Positions 33,627-42,976 of a DNA stretch of 64,000 nt are shown in pieces. The notes below the pieces were generated by a model. The model searched no databases, was not told where the DNA came from, and saw nothing but the letters and a program-made list of their open reading frames with translations. Location: the NCBI RefSeq assembly GCF_001421415.1, contig NZ_LMKH01000023.1:444725-508724 (forward strand), in the 5' to 3' direction. The translations under genes and the position numbers were made by a program. The stretch is from Sphingomonas sp. Leaf208 (GTDB taxonomy: Bacteria > Pseudomonadota > Alphaproteobacteria > Sphingomonadales > Sphingomonadaceae). How positions within the stretch are numbered: the stretch's first letter is position 1; each line of letters opens with the position of its first letter.

Positions 33627-35726
33627 CTACACGTGCGCGTCAGGCGGAAATGGATCGCTGCACGTGATCCGGCCCGGCGCATCGACGCGGCCGGACACGC
33701 GACGCCGAAATCGGGGAGCCGTCGCCGTGGTCACCGTGACGTCGTACCAGCCGAAACTGTCGCGGAGAGGCCAGCGATAGCGTGTTTCGGCCAATGGTAT
33801 CACCTTGGGCAGCATACCGATCGCCGCAACGCTCGCCACCAGACCATGATCGCGATGGCTGCCGGGCAGTCGCAGAACGAGATCGTCCGCGGTGGTGATC
33901 CACTGCATCCGGTACAGGTGCGCTGGATCGTTTCCGCTGCCGGCGAAATGGCGGTGGAAGCCGTTCGGGCCGAGCACCCACAGATCGTAAAGGCCCGCGT
34001 CGTCGAACGGCCACCGCCCGTCCAACGCGTGTCCGGGTTCGACGGTGAAGCGGCGCGGCGCTTGGGCCAGGTCGGTGCGGTCGTAAACGTGGAACACCGC
34101 CGCCTGCGTCCCTTCCGCAGTGAAGCGTAGATGGAGCGCGCGATCGGCGATCCTCTCGCTTACGGCCAAGGCATAGGGCAGCGGACGAGCGCAGCGGATG
34201 CCGGGTTCCTGCCATGGGTGCAGCGACCCGACTGGCGCCTGGGGGCTTATCTGCTTGGGGATCGCCGCGGCCCGGACGGCATCGGGCCGTGGATCGGGCA
34301 TCGCGGCGAACGGTGCAGGGTCGGCGGCGGTGAAGTCGAACGCGGACGTCAGGTCGCCGCAGACCGCGCGGCGCCACGGTGCGATGTTGGGTTCGTGAAA
34401 GTCGAACCGGCGTTCGAGGAAGCGGATCACCGAGGTGTGATCGAACACCTGCGAGTTGACCCACCCGCCCCGGCTCCACGGCGAGACGACGTACATCGGC
34501 ACGCGCGGGCCCAGCCCATACGCCCGGCCGCGATAGGCAGGAAGATCGAGCGCGGCATCGCTTTTGCTCGGGTGGAGGTGATAGCTGCCATCGCAATCGA
34601 CCGTCGAGCCGCCGAGCAGCGTGCCGTCGGCGGCGTGCGAGGGGGGCGCCGGCGGCGGGACGTGATCGAAGAAGCCGTCATTCTCGTCGAACATCACGAG
34701 CAGCACGGTTCGCGCCCAGACCTTGGGGTCGGCGGTCAGCGCGTCGAGTACGTCGGCGATATAGGCGGCGCCTTGCGCGGGGCTCGATGGGCCGGGATGC
34801 TCGGAGCCTTTCGCGGTGGCGATGACGTACGACACTTGCGGCAGTCGCCCGGCGAGAACGTCGGTGCGCAAGACGTCGAGCCCGCGGGTCGTCAGCGCGC
34901 GCTCTCGTAATGCGGCATCCCCACCACCCTGGTGCGCATCGCGGAACGCGGCGAAGCCGACCAGCGGGTTGTCGGTGAAATTATCGGCCATGTCCTGGTA
35001 GATGCGCCAGTCGACACCCTTCGCTTGCAACCGCTCGACCACCGTCGTCCAGCGATACGGATCGGCAGCGCCGCCGTCCGCGGGAAAACTGTCGTGCGAA
35101 TTGCCGATTGCAGGACCGCCCAGCGTGCCGCCGGGATCGTTGGTGCCGCTCCACAGGAACAGGCGGTTTGTGTTGGTCCCGGTCTGGACCGAGCAATGAT
35201 ACGCGTCGCAGACGGTGAACGCCTCCGCGAGCGCGAACTGGAACGGGATGTCCTCGCGTCGATAATGCCCCATCGCGCGCTGGCTCTTGGCTTCGGGCCA
35301 GTGCGCCATCCGCCCGTCGTCCCAGCCGCGTTGCGCATCGGGCCAGCTATGCGGCGTGCCCTCCATCCGCATCAAATCGAAATTCGTCCGCGTGGCGAGG
35401 TGGAACGGCAGGACCGTCCTAGCGCCGCCGGGGGCGGTTCGATCGCTCTGGTACCAGACCGGCGCCGGCTTCGTCGCGTCGGCCTCCGACGGGACGGGGA
35501 TCGGCAACCGGTCCGCAAACCCGCGGACGCCGCGCAGCGACCCGAAATAATGATCGAAGCCGCGATTTTCCTGCATCAGTATGACGACGTGCTCGACGTC
35601 CATGATCGAGCCCGTCTTCACGTCGGGTGCGATCGCCGCCGCCCGCGCGATCGCCGCGGGAAACGTGGACAGCGTCGCACCGGACAGGCCGGCGGCGAGC
35701 AGCGTACGACGAGAAACTTCTGTCAT
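33627..35726 (-). CDS. Phospholipase C, phosphocholine-specific type (TAT-exported)
   Basis: The 699-residue protein begins with the twin-arginine signal MTEVSRRTLLAAGLSG. VILMQENRGFDHYFGSLRG and FDENDGFFDHV are signatures of the acid phosphatase-like phosphoesterase domain of bacterial non-hemolytic/hemolytic PLCs. Two C-terminal beta-rich repeats (DUF756-like) begin at about residue 500. It is likely periplasmic or secreted and releases phosphocholine or related head groups, for example under phosphate limitation. Start ATG 35726 is preferred over GTG 35732. Confidence 0.92.
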   Translation of the reverse strand: MTEVSRRTLLAAGLSGATLSTFPAAIARAAAIAPDVKTGSIMDVEHVVILMQENRGFDHYFGSLRGVRGFADRLPIPVPSEADATKPAPVWYQSDRTAPGGARTVLPFHLATRTNFDLMRMEGTPHSWPDAQRGWDDGRMAHWPEAKSQRAMGHYRREDIPFQFALAEAFTVCDAYHCSVQTGTNTNRLFLWSGTNDPGGTLGGPAIGNSHDSFPADGGAADPYRWTTVVERLQAKGVDWRIYQDMADNFTDNPLVGFAAFRDAHQGGGDAALRERALTTRGLDVLRTDVLAGRLPQVSYVIATAKGSEHPGPSSPAQGAAYIADVLDALTADPKVWARTVLLVMFDENDGFFDHVPPPAPPSHAADGTLLGGSTVDCDGSYHLHPSKSDAALDLPAYRGRAYGLGPRVPMYVVSPWSRGGWVNSQVFDHTSVIRFLERRFDFHEPNIAPWRRAVCGDLTSAFDFTAADPAPFAAMPDPRPDAVRAAAIPKQISPQAPVGSLHPWQEPGIRCARPLPYALAVSERIADRALHLRFTAEGTQAAVFHVYDRTDLAQAPRRFTVEPGHALDGRWPFDDAGLYDLWVLGPNGFHRHFAGSGNDPAHLYRMQWITTADDLVLRLPGSHRDHGLVASVAAIGMLPKVIPLAETRYRWPLRDSFGWYDVTVTTATAPRFRRRVSGRVDAPGRITCSDPFPPDAHV

Positions 35727-36075
35727 GGCCACGATCCGAATGATGAACGTGCACGATCCGCAAAAGCGTGGGATCGCACAAGATACTGCGGGCCTGCTCC
35801 GTATGCCCGATGCGTGTCATGTACGTGACACGAGGCCTCGCGCGGGGCGGGGCGTCCGCACCGATGATAGGCGCGACGATCGCATCGCTCCGGTTGAGCC
35901 TGCGGACACGCTGCCATATGCTGCGGTCGCCGTGCCGGGCGACCCCGGCATTTCGCTCGATCGATCCGGCGATTGCCACGTACGATCCCTCGATCGCGCC
36001 TTGGGTCTTACCGCGGCGACGATCGACGACGACATGACGGTTCAGCCGGACGCGACGCCAACAACGGAGACGATT
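35727..36075. other. Intergenic region between phospholipase C and aldehyde dehydrogenase
   Basis: This 349-bp divergent region must hold both promoters. The aldehyde dehydrogenase frame is open throughout, but its upstream translation does not look like the family, and a good ribosome-binding site (ACGGAG) marks ATG 36076. No repeat element or RNA gene is evident; the short GTGTCATGTACGTGACAC at 35814-35831 is an imperfect palindrome that could be an operator. Confidence 0.5.
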
Positions 36076-37512
36076 ATGACCACCGCCTATGACACCAAGC
36101 TCGGGCTCTACATCGCCGGCGAATGGCTGAGCGGCGACGGTCGCGAGACTCGCGACGTGCTGAACCCGGCGACCGGTGCGGGACAGGCGGCGTTGCCGCT
36201 CGCCAATGCCGCCGACCTCGATCGTGCGCTGGAGGCGGCGCAGCGCGGCTTTATCGCATGGCGTGCGACCCCGCCGGAAAAGCGTGCCGCGATCCTGGTC
36301 CGGACCGCGCAGCTGCTGCGCGAACGCGGCGATCACATCGCGCGTATCGCAACGCTCGAGCAGGGCAAGATTCAGGCCGAGGCGAAGGGCGAGGTCGCGT
36401 TTGCCGCCGCGCTGCTCGATTTCCACGCCGCCGAGGGCCTGCGCGTCTATGGCCGCGTGCTGCCCCGCCCATCGGGTACGCGGAGCCTGGTCCTGCACCA
36501 GCCGGTCGGCCCGGTGGCGGCGTTCTGCGCGTGGAACTTCCCGATCATGAACGTCGTGCGCAAGATCGCGCCGGCAGTCGCGGCCGGCTGCTCGATCATC
36601 ATCAAGCCGTCCGAGGAGACCGCGGGTAGCGCGGTCGAGGTCATGCGCTGCTTCCAGGACGCCGGACTGCCCGGCGACGTCGCGCAGTGCGTGTTCGGGG
36701 TCCCCGACATGGTGTCGCGCCACCTGCTCGCCTCGCCGATCACGCGGAAACTGAGCTTCACCGGGTCGGTGCCGGTCGGCAAGGCGCTGATGAAGCTGGC
36801 CGCCGATACGATGATGCGGACGACGATGGAGCTGGGTGGACACGGCCCGGTGCTGGTGTTCGACGATTGCGATCTGGAGAAGACGCTCGATACGCTGGTC
36901 GCGCACAAGTTTCGCAACGCGGGCCAGGTCTGCGTCGCGCCGACGCGCTTCCACGTACAGGATGGCATCTACGACCGGTTTGCCGCCGGTTTTGCCGAGC
37001 GGACGCGCGCGCTGAAGATCGGCGACGGCATGGATGCGGCGAGCCAGATGGGCCCGATGGCCAACGCCCGCCGTCCCGATGCAATCGCCGAGCTGGTCGG
37101 CGACGCGACGGGGCACGGCGCCAAGCTGCTCGCGGGCGGCGACTATGGCGGCCAGGGCGGTTTCTTCTTCCAGCCGACCGTGCTGGCCGACGTCCCCCTG
37201 TCGGCGCGCGCGATGAACGAGGAGCCGTTCGGCCCGGTCGCCCTGCTCAGCCGGTTCGCGACGGACGAGGACGCGGTGACCGAAGCCAACCGCCTGCCGT
37301 TCGGGCTGGCGGCGTATTGCTTCACCGAGAATGGCCGTCGCCAGAACATGCTCGGCGACGCGATCGAGGCGGGGATGATCGCGATCAACAACGTCCGGCT
37401 GAGCTATCCCGACAGCCCGTTCGGCGGCGTGAAGGAGAGCGGGCATGGTTCCGAGGACGGTCCAGAGGGCATTGCCGCGCATCTGGTCACGAAGGCCGTG
37501 CATATCAGCTGA
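36076..37512 (+). CDS. NAD(P)-dependent aldehyde dehydrogenase (semialdehyde type)
   Basis: The 478-residue protein has the ALDH fold: AAFCAWNFPIMNVVRKIAPA, IIKPSEETAGSA (cofactor), FTGSVPVGKAL, catalytic Glu in TMELGGHGPV and catalytic Cys in NAGQVCVAPTRF, then EEPFGPVA and FGGVKESGHG. It is closest in look to succinate- or 2-ketoglutarate-semialdehyde dehydrogenases. The latter would complete pentose oxidation, but the gene is 22 kb from the sugar locus, so the link is weak. Confidence 0.92.
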   Translation: MTTAYDTKLGLYIAGEWLSGDGRETRDVLNPATGAGQAALPLANAADLDRALEAAQRGFIAWRATPPEKRAAILVRTAQLLRERGDHIARIATLEQGKIQAEAKGEVAFAAALLDFHAAEGLRVYGRVLPRPSGTRSLVLHQPVGPVAAFCAWNFPIMNVVRKIAPAVAAGCSIIIKPSEETAGSAVEVMRCFQDAGLPGDVAQCVFGVPDMVSRHLLASPITRKLSFTGSVPVGKALMKLAADTMMRTTMELGGHGPVLVFDDCDLEKTLDTLVAHKFRNAGQVCVAPTRFHVQDGIYDRFAAGFAERTRALKIGDGMDAASQMGPMANARRPDAIAELVGDATGHGAKLLAGGDYGGQGGFFFQPTVLADVPLSARAMNEEPFGPVALLSRFATDEDAVTEANRLPFGLAAYCFTENGRRQNMLGDAIEAGMIAINNVRLSYPDSPFGGVKESGHGSEDGPEGIAAHLVTKAVHIS

Positions 37513-37681
37513 CCACGCGGTGCAAGGCCTTCCGCGGACGGTCGGCCTTACGCTCCGTCGCACTGGATTTCGGGAAACGCCCCCCCGCCCGTTCGATCAA
37601 GGCTATTCGTCGTCGGCACCGTCTACCGTTCAGGTTCGGCGCGCTAATCAGGGCGCGGCTTACGGTGACGGGGAGGTGACG

Positions 37682-37972
37682 ATGACGACGATCAAGGGAA
37701 GCATGCTGGTGTCGATGCTTGGGCTGGCGTGCCTCGGAGCCTGCGCCTCGACCGGCACGAACGACCGGGCGAGGACGGGACTATGCCGCCCCGATGCCGC
37801 CGCGGCGCTCGCCGGGCAGACCGCGCCTGACGACACGGATATTCTTCGCCGGACGGGGAGCGCCGTGGTCCGTCGGCTCGCACCCGGCGATCCGATGACG
37901 CGCGATTACCGGCAGGAGCGCGTGACCGTCATCGTCGCGGACGGCCGGGTGGTCTCCGCGTCCTGTGGTTGA
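37682..37972 (+). CDS. I78-family peptidase inhibitor lipoprotein
   Basis: The 96-residue protein has a lipoprotein signal (MLGLACLGAC, lipidation Cys near residue 21). The mature part follows the I78 inhibitor pattern: a Cys, GQTAPDDTDILRRTG, VVRRLAPGDPMTRDYRQER, VTVIVADGRVVSASCG, with terminal CG forming the disulfide. Known members inhibit serine proteases. GGGGAGG lies just upstream. It overlaps the next lipoprotein gene by 8 bases. Confidence 0.85.
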   Translation: MTTIKGSMLVSMLGLACLGACASTGTNDRARTGLCRPDAAAALAGQTAPDDTDILRRTGSAVVRRLAPGDPMTRDYRQERVTVIVADGRVVSASCG

Positions 37973-38357
37973 GCGTGGAGCCTGGCTGCTGGCGGCAATC
38001 CTGGCATTAGCCGGGACGTTCATCACGGGTTGTACGGCGCATGTCCCGGTCGAAGGTCCGATAGCGCTTGGGCAGACCGCGTTCGTCGACGGACCGAAGG
38101 TGCGCGCGGACCGGGTCATCGAAGACAGTCGCTGCCCCGTCGGTGTGCAGTGCGTCTGGGCGGGGCGGCTCGTGGTACGCGCGACCGTCATGGGCGGCGG
38201 CTGGTCCAGGCAGATCGATCTGACGCTCGGCATGCCCGTCAACGTCGCGGACGGCGCGCTGACCCTGGTCGCGGCCAGTCCGGCGCGGCGAGTGGATGCT
38301 CGTCCCGCAAACGACAGAGCCTATCGCTTCACCTTCGCATTTCGAGGCGGCCGGTAA
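37965..38357 (+). CDS. Small lipoprotein (unknown function)
   Basis: The 130-residue protein (GTG start 37965) has a lipobox (LAGTFITGC, Cys near 23) and a short beta-rich mature domain with a CPVGVQCVW disulfide-like pair. It overlaps the I78 inhibitor gene by 8 bases, so the two are co-translated and perhaps act together at the envelope. No family was recognised with confidence. It may be more common than I can tell without a search. Confidence 0.65.
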   Translation: MVERGAWLLAAILALAGTFITGCTAHVPVEGPIALGQTAFVDGPKVRADRVIEDSRCPVGVQCVWAGRLVVRATVMGGGWSRQIDLTLGMPVNVADGALTLVAASPARRVDARPANDRAYRFTFAFRGGR

Positions 38358-38435
38358 CGTTGCGAGGCGTTTATCGGGTGGTACGCGGTGCCCTCTGCGT
38401 TGCCCCGCGGGACGTCCGGGCCTACACCGTCGACG

Positions 38436-40013
38436 ATGCTGACGTCGACGATCCACCAGATTCTTGTGCTGCGATCGGATTCACGCGGTCGACCCGGTTT
38501 GCGACTAGGTGCTGAACGCAGACGACGCTCGCGGCTTACGGCAAGCGTCGCGCTATTCGCCGGGTGCGCGGTGCTGGCCGCGTGCGATCGGCGGCCGGAT
38601 ACCGGCGCGGTGGTGGTCAGCGCGATCGGCGGGGTCCCGCATGTCGCCGATGCCAGCCGCGTCGCACTCGACACTCCTGCCCGCCTGCTGATGGATTCGA
38701 CCGCGCAGGGGCTGGTGCGGTTCGATGCCGCGGGACAGATCGAGCCGGGGATCGCCGAGCGCTGGATCGTGATCGACGGCGGGATGAGCTACATCTTCCG
38801 CCTGCGCGAGGGCGACTGGGGCGATGGTACGCCGGTGACCGCCGAACAGGTGGTGACGATGCTCCGGCGACAGATTGGCGGCCCCGATACTGCACGGGCA
38901 GCGGCGGGCGCGCGCAATCCGCTCGCGCCGTTCCTGACCGCGATCGACGAGATCGTCGTGATGACGCCGCAGGTGATCGAGGTGCGGCTGTCGCGGCCCC
39001 GCCCCGACCTGCTGAAGCTGTTCGCGCAACCCGAACTCGCGTTGCTGCGGCTGCGTCCGACCGGCGGGACCGGGCCGTTCCGCGTGGCACATCGCGGTCG
39101 TGCACCGTTGCTGCGCCCGGCGTTCGATCCCGGCCAAGCCGATCCCGACGACCAGCGCGAGGCAAAGCCGCAGGAGGACGTCCGGCTGATCGGCGAGCGT
39201 GCGGCGCGGGCGATCGCCCGGTTCGCCAATCGCGACTCCGATCTGGTGAGCGGCGGCAGCTTCGTCGACTGGCCGTTGCTGGCGGCGACCAGTATCGCGC
39301 CGGCGAACATCCGCGTCGATCCAGCGGTGGGGCTGTTCGGCCTGGCGATCGTCCGGCGCGACGGGTTCCTGGCCGATGCCGCCAACCGCGCCGCCGTGTC
39401 GCAGGCGATCGATCGGTCGGCGGTGACGGGGGCGGTCGCGCCGAACTGGGACGCGGCGGACCGCATCCTGCCCGATATCCTCGACTCCGCCTCGCTGCCG
39501 CAGGTGCCGGCATGGACACTGCTGACGCAGGACGAACGTCGCGCTGCCGCGCGCCAGCGGGTTGCAGGCTGGAAACAGCAGAGTCCGGGTCCGATCGAAC
39601 TGCGGGTCGCGCTGCCCACCGGGCCGGGGGCGACATTGCTATATGCGCAGGTCGCGGCATCGCTGATGGCAATCGGGATCGTCCCCCGGCGAGTCGGGAT
39701 CGACGACGCCGCGGAACTGAAGCTGGTCGATGCGGTCGCGCCCTATGACAGCGCGCGCTGGTATCTGGCGGCGGCCTGCGTCGCATGTGGCGATGCGGCG
39801 CGGACGGCACTGGAGGCGGCGCGCGAGGCTCCGACGTTGGCCGAACGCGGCGCCAGGATAGCCGCCGCCGATGCCGCGATGAACGAGGACGTGGCGTTCA
39901 TCCCGCTGGCGCGGCCCTTGCGTTGGTCGCTGGTCTCCCCACGCCTCAGCCAGTGGCAGGCGAACACCCGCGCGTGGCACCCGTTGAACCGGTTGCGCGC
40001 CGATACCAACTAG
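38436..40013 (+). CDS. Solute-binding lipoprotein (SBP_bac_5, peptide/nickel type)
   Basis: The ~525-residue protein has a signal with lipobox ALFAGCAVLAAC. The mature part resembles DppA/OppA-type binding proteins: LMDSTAQGLVRFDAAGQIEPGIAERW, GDGTPVTAEQVVTMLRR, NRAAVSQAIDRSAV. No permease or ATPase genes are adjacent, so it is an orphan. The start is uncertain: ATG 38436 or GTG 38466 give a long basic n-region; the frame is open from 38388. A DUF4112 gene follows after 5 bases. Confidence 0.8.
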   Translation: MLTSTIHQILVLRSDSRGRPGLRLGAERRRRSRLTASVALFAGCAVLAACDRRPDTGAVVVSAIGGVPHVADASRVALDTPARLLMDSTAQGLVRFDAAGQIEPGIAERWIVIDGGMSYIFRLREGDWGDGTPVTAEQVVTMLRRQIGGPDTARAAAGARNPLAPFLTAIDEIVVMTPQVIEVRLSRPRPDLLKLFAQPELALLRLRPTGGTGPFRVAHRGRAPLLRPAFDPGQADPDDQREAKPQEDVRLIGERAARAIARFANRDSDLVSGGSFVDWPLLAATSIAPANIRVDPAVGLFGLAIVRRDGFLADAANRAAVSQAIDRSAVTGAVAPNWDAADRILPDILDSASLPQVPAWTLLTQDERRAAARQRVAGWKQQSPGPIELRVALPTGPGATLLYAQVAASLMAIGIVPRRVGIDDAAELKLVDAVAPYDSARWYLAAACVACGDAARTALEAAREAPTLAERGARIAAADAAMNEDVAFIPLARPLRWSLVSPRLSQWQANTRAWHPLNRLRADTN

Positions 40014-40018
40014 GGTCC

Positions 40019-40444
40019 ATGAACCCGCGCACCACCCGCATCGCCCCCGGCGAAATCTTCCAGACGCTGCCGTTCGGCACGGACGCGCTGTCGGTACGCC
40101 GCCGCGTCGAGGCGATGGAGCGCGTGATGGAGGGGTTGTTCGTCATCCCCGGCACCAACCGCAAGGTCGGCATGGACGTCGTGCTCGACCTCATCCCGTT
40201 CGCCGGCAGCACGATCGCGGCGGCGGTCGGCGCGTGGATGGCATGGGAAGCGCGCAACATCGGCATGTCGAAGATCCAGATGGCGCGGATGTTCGGCAAT
40301 GTCGGGATCGACTGGGCGTTCGGTATGATCCCGTTCGTCGGCGCGATCCCCGATTTCTTCTTCCGCTCGAACACGCGCAATTTGCGGATCATCAAGCGTC
40401 ACCTCGACAAGCATTATCCATCGACGACGACGCTTCAGGGGTAA
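40019..40444 (+). CDS. DUF4112 membrane protein
   Basis: The 141-residue protein contains DVVLDLIPFAGSTIAAAVGAWMAW and DWAFGMIPFVGAIPDFFFRSNTRN, the paired GxxxD-LIPxxG motifs of DUF4112 proteins. It has about two hydrophobic hairpins, so it is probably in the inner membrane. The function of the family is unknown. It lies 5 bases after the binding-protein gene. A repeat element follows. Confidence 0.9.
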   Translation: MNPRTTRIAPGEIFQTLPFGTDALSVRRRVEAMERVMEGLFVIPGTNRKVGMDVVLDLIPFAGSTIAAAVGAWMAWEARNIGMSKIQMARMFGNVGIDWAFGMIPFVGAIPDFFFRSNTRNLRIIKRHLDKHYPSTTTLQG

Positions 40445-40458
40445 CCGGCTACAAAACA

Positions 40459-40551
40459 GTCATTCCCGCGCAGGCGAGAACCCATACTGGCTAGCCTTTC
40501 CAATGATCTCGAATGTCATCCAATATGGGTCCCCGCCTGCGCGGGGATGAC
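40459..40551. repeat. Inverted-repeat element, family C copy 1
   Basis: 28-bp arms (40459-40486 and 40524-40551; GTCATTCCCGCGCAGGCGAG...) are inverted with a few mismatches around 37 bp. It lies between the convergent DUF4112 and L,D-transpeptidase genes and may act as a two-way terminator. The copy at 60236 has the same GTCATCCC...GGGATGAC frame with a different core. Confidence 0.88.
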
Positions 40552-40576
40552 GATACTTAGCGACTCAGAGTAGTCG

Positions 40577-42031
40577 TTACGGCCCGACGTCGGCATCGCG
40601 TGCCGCCGGCTTGTAGCTCGCACTCGTTCCAAGCCCCAGCGCGACCGCGACGCGGTCGTTCCAGCCATAGGGGTCGGCGCGGATCACAGGCTCGCCGGCG
40701 TCGTCGAACAGCACGGTCTGGTACAACAGACGCACCGGGATCTCCTTCGGCAATTTGACGAACGTCTCCTTGCCGGTCGCGCGAGCGGCGTGCCACTGAT
40801 CGGTCACGCCCTCGTCCTTCGCGAGCAGTTCGGCGAACCCGAGCGCATCCTCGACGCGGACGCAGCCATGACTGCGCTGGCGCTGGACCTCGGCGAACAG
40901 CTGTTTCGCAGGCGTGTCGTGCAGGTAGATCGCGTGCTCGTTGGACATGTCGAACTTGACGAGGCCGAGCGAGTTCTTCGGCCCCGATTGCTGGACCAGC
41001 CAGCCATTCTTCCACGCGAGGTTGTTGGCGCGCAGATACCCGGCGCCCTTGCCGGCCATCTCCTTCTTCTCGACCGAGCGCGGCACCGTCCAGGTCGGAT
41101 TGGCGACGAGGCGGAAAATCGGCGACCCGAGCTGCGGCGTTTCCTTGTCGGGTTCGCCGACCACGACCTTGCGACTGTCGACCAACTTGCCGTCGCGCCA
41201 ATAGCTCAACCGTGCCGCCGCGAGATTGACGTCGATCCGCGTCGTCGGCGCGTTGCGATCGAGCCACCGGAGCCGCTCCATGTTGACCGCGATCGCGCGC
41301 GCCCGGTCTGCGTCGGACAAGTTGAGGATGCCGAGCGCCGCGCTGCCGATCATGCCGTCGGGCTTGATCCCGTAGTCCGCCTGCATCTTCTTGATCGCGA
41401 GGATCATTGCCGGGGTCAGGCGATCGCCTTGCGCGGCCCCCTTGTCGAGATAATCGAACACAACGAGCTGGTGCGCGATCGCAGGGACCCGCGGATCGGC
41501 TTCGCCCGGCGTGATCGGCTTGCCCGTGTCGGGGATCGCGGACGCCGGCGTCTGCTCCCATTTCGGCGTCGCGAGATAGGCCTTCGATAGGCGCGCGTAA
41601 TTCTCGTCCTGCGGTGCCAGTCCGGCGAGCCACTTGCCAATGTCGCCCGCTTGGAGCGCCGCGGCGAGGCCACGGCCGAGATCGACCTGCGGGCGCGGTA
41701 CGGTGTAGACGTCGAACAACTTGGTCGGATCGGTCGCGCCCTGCGACAGCGCCTTGCCATATGCCAGCGCAGCCTTGGTCAACGCGTCGTCGCCGGCACC
41801 GGGCTGCGCGCTCGCATCGAAGCTCATCCGGTCGAGGCCGTGAGCGCCGCGCGCCGCGATCGCCTTACGCAACTGCCCGGCGGTGGTCGTGGTCCACCCG
41901 GTCGACGCAGCCGCCGGAGCCGCCGCCGCCGCGGGCTGCTGCGTGTTCGAGGCGGTCGTCGTCTTCACCTCGCACGCCGAGAGTGCACACGTCATCGCCA
42001 GCAGCGATGCACCGATCAAACCTAGACGCAC
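40577..42031 (-). CDS. L,D-transpeptidase lipoprotein with peptidoglycan-binding region
   Basis: The ~484-residue protein has a lipobox (ASLLAMTCALSAC), a central region with PG-binding-like LTPAMILAIKKMQADYGIKPDG and a YkuD catalytic domain ending in QRSHGCVRVEDA (catalytic Cys in HGC-R). This matches the YcbB-like group, which makes 3-3 crosslinks or anchors proteins to peptidoglycan. I chose GTG 42031 because GGGGGAA lies 6 bases upstream; the frame is open to 42061. Confidence 0.9.
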   Translation of the reverse strand: MRLGLIGASLLAMTCALSACEVKTTTASNTQQPAAAAAPAAASTGWTTTTAGQLRKAIAARGAHGLDRMSFDASAQPGAGDDALTKAALAYGKALSQGATDPTKLFDVYTVPRPQVDLGRGLAAALQAGDIGKWLAGLAPQDENYARLSKAYLATPKWEQTPASAIPDTGKPITPGEADPRVPAIAHQLVVFDYLDKGAAQGDRLTPAMILAIKKMQADYGIKPDGMIGSAALGILNLSDADRARAIAVNMERLRWLDRNAPTTRIDVNLAAARLSYWRDGKLVDSRKVVVGEPDKETPQLGSPIFRLVANPTWTVPRSVEKKEMAGKGAGYLRANNLAWKNGWLVQQSGPKNSLGLVKFDMSNEHAIYLHDTPAKQLFAEVQRQRSHGCVRVEDALGFAELLAKDEGVTDQWHAARATGKETFVKLPKEIPVRLLYQTVLFDDAGEPVIRADPYGWNDRVAVALGLGTSASYKPAARDADVGP

Positions 42032-42201
42032 CAGCAATTCCCCCACAATCTGGACATACAACGCTCGGGTGTCGGTCTCCGCTCCACAACGGAGGAGCGG
42101 AGACGTAATTCTTCCACAAGATCGTCAGCCCGTGCCTTTTGCATGGCGCGCGCCGTCATTCTGCAACCCGGATCGCGCCCGTCGCGTTATAGGGCCCACG
42201 C

Positions 42202-42927
42202 ATGATCAAGGTCGCCAGCTACAATATCCACAAGGGCATCGGGCTCGACCGTCGGCGCAATCCCGAACGCGTGGTCGAGGTCCTGCGCGAGATCGATGCG
42301 GACGTGATCGCGCTCCAGGAGGCGGACCGGCGGTTTGGTGCCAAGGCCTGCGTGCTGCCGCATCACCTGCTGGAGGAGCATAGCGACTGGAAGCCGGTCG
42401 ACTTCGGCCTGCGCGCGCTCAGCATGGGATGGCACGGCAACGTCATTCTCGTCCGCAAATCGGCGCGCGTGGTCGACAGCGAACCGCTCCACCTGCCCTC
42501 GCTCGAACCGCGCGGTGCTGTAATGGCCGACGTCCAGTTCGCGGGCGGCATGCTCCGCGTGCTCGGCATGCATCTCGATCTGTCCGGCTTGTGGCGGCGC
42601 AAGCAGGCCGCCGCGATCATGAACCACGTCGATACCTGTGCGCAGGCGCATCCGACGGTGATGATGGGCGATCTCAACGAATGGAGCGCGGGCGCCGGGT
42701 GCCTCCGCGATTTCGGCCGTGACTATGCGTTCGCGGAGACCGGCGCGAGTTTCCATTCGCGCCGCGCGGTCGCTCGGCTCGACCGGATCATGGTGTCGTC
42801 GGACTTGAACGTGGTCGAGTGTGGCGTCCATGCGAGCCCGGCGGCGCGGAAAGCCTCGGATCACCTGCCGATCTGGGCTATTCTGGAGCCGACAACACCG
42901 ACGAACCGAACCGGCGCCACCGGATAA
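42202..42927 (+). CDS. Endonuclease/exonuclease/phosphatase-fold protein
   Basis: The 241-residue protein has the EEP superfamily motifs: VASYNIHKGIG, IALQEAD (metal Glu), MGDLNEW (catalytic Asp/Asn) and SDHLPIWA (catalytic His). It is predicted to be cytoplasmic, with no signal peptide. The substrate may be a phosphodiester in nucleic acid or lipid; the family is too broad to decide. It precedes the large patatin gene by 49 bases, so the two may be co-expressed. Confidence 0.9.
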   Translation: MIKVASYNIHKGIGLDRRRNPERVVEVLREIDADVIALQEADRRFGAKACVLPHHLLEEHSDWKPVDFGLRALSMGWHGNVILVRKSARVVDSEPLHLPSLEPRGAVMADVQFAGGMLRVLGMHLDLSGLWRRKQAAAIMNHVDTCAQAHPTVMMGDLNEWSAGAGCLRDFGRDYAFAETGASFHSRRAVARLDRIMVSSDLNVVECGVHASPAARKASDHLPIWAILEPTTPTNRTGATG

Positions 42928-42976
42928 AACCCCGAGCGATCACACCCGAGCGATCGAGGCGGCATGAGGATGTAGA

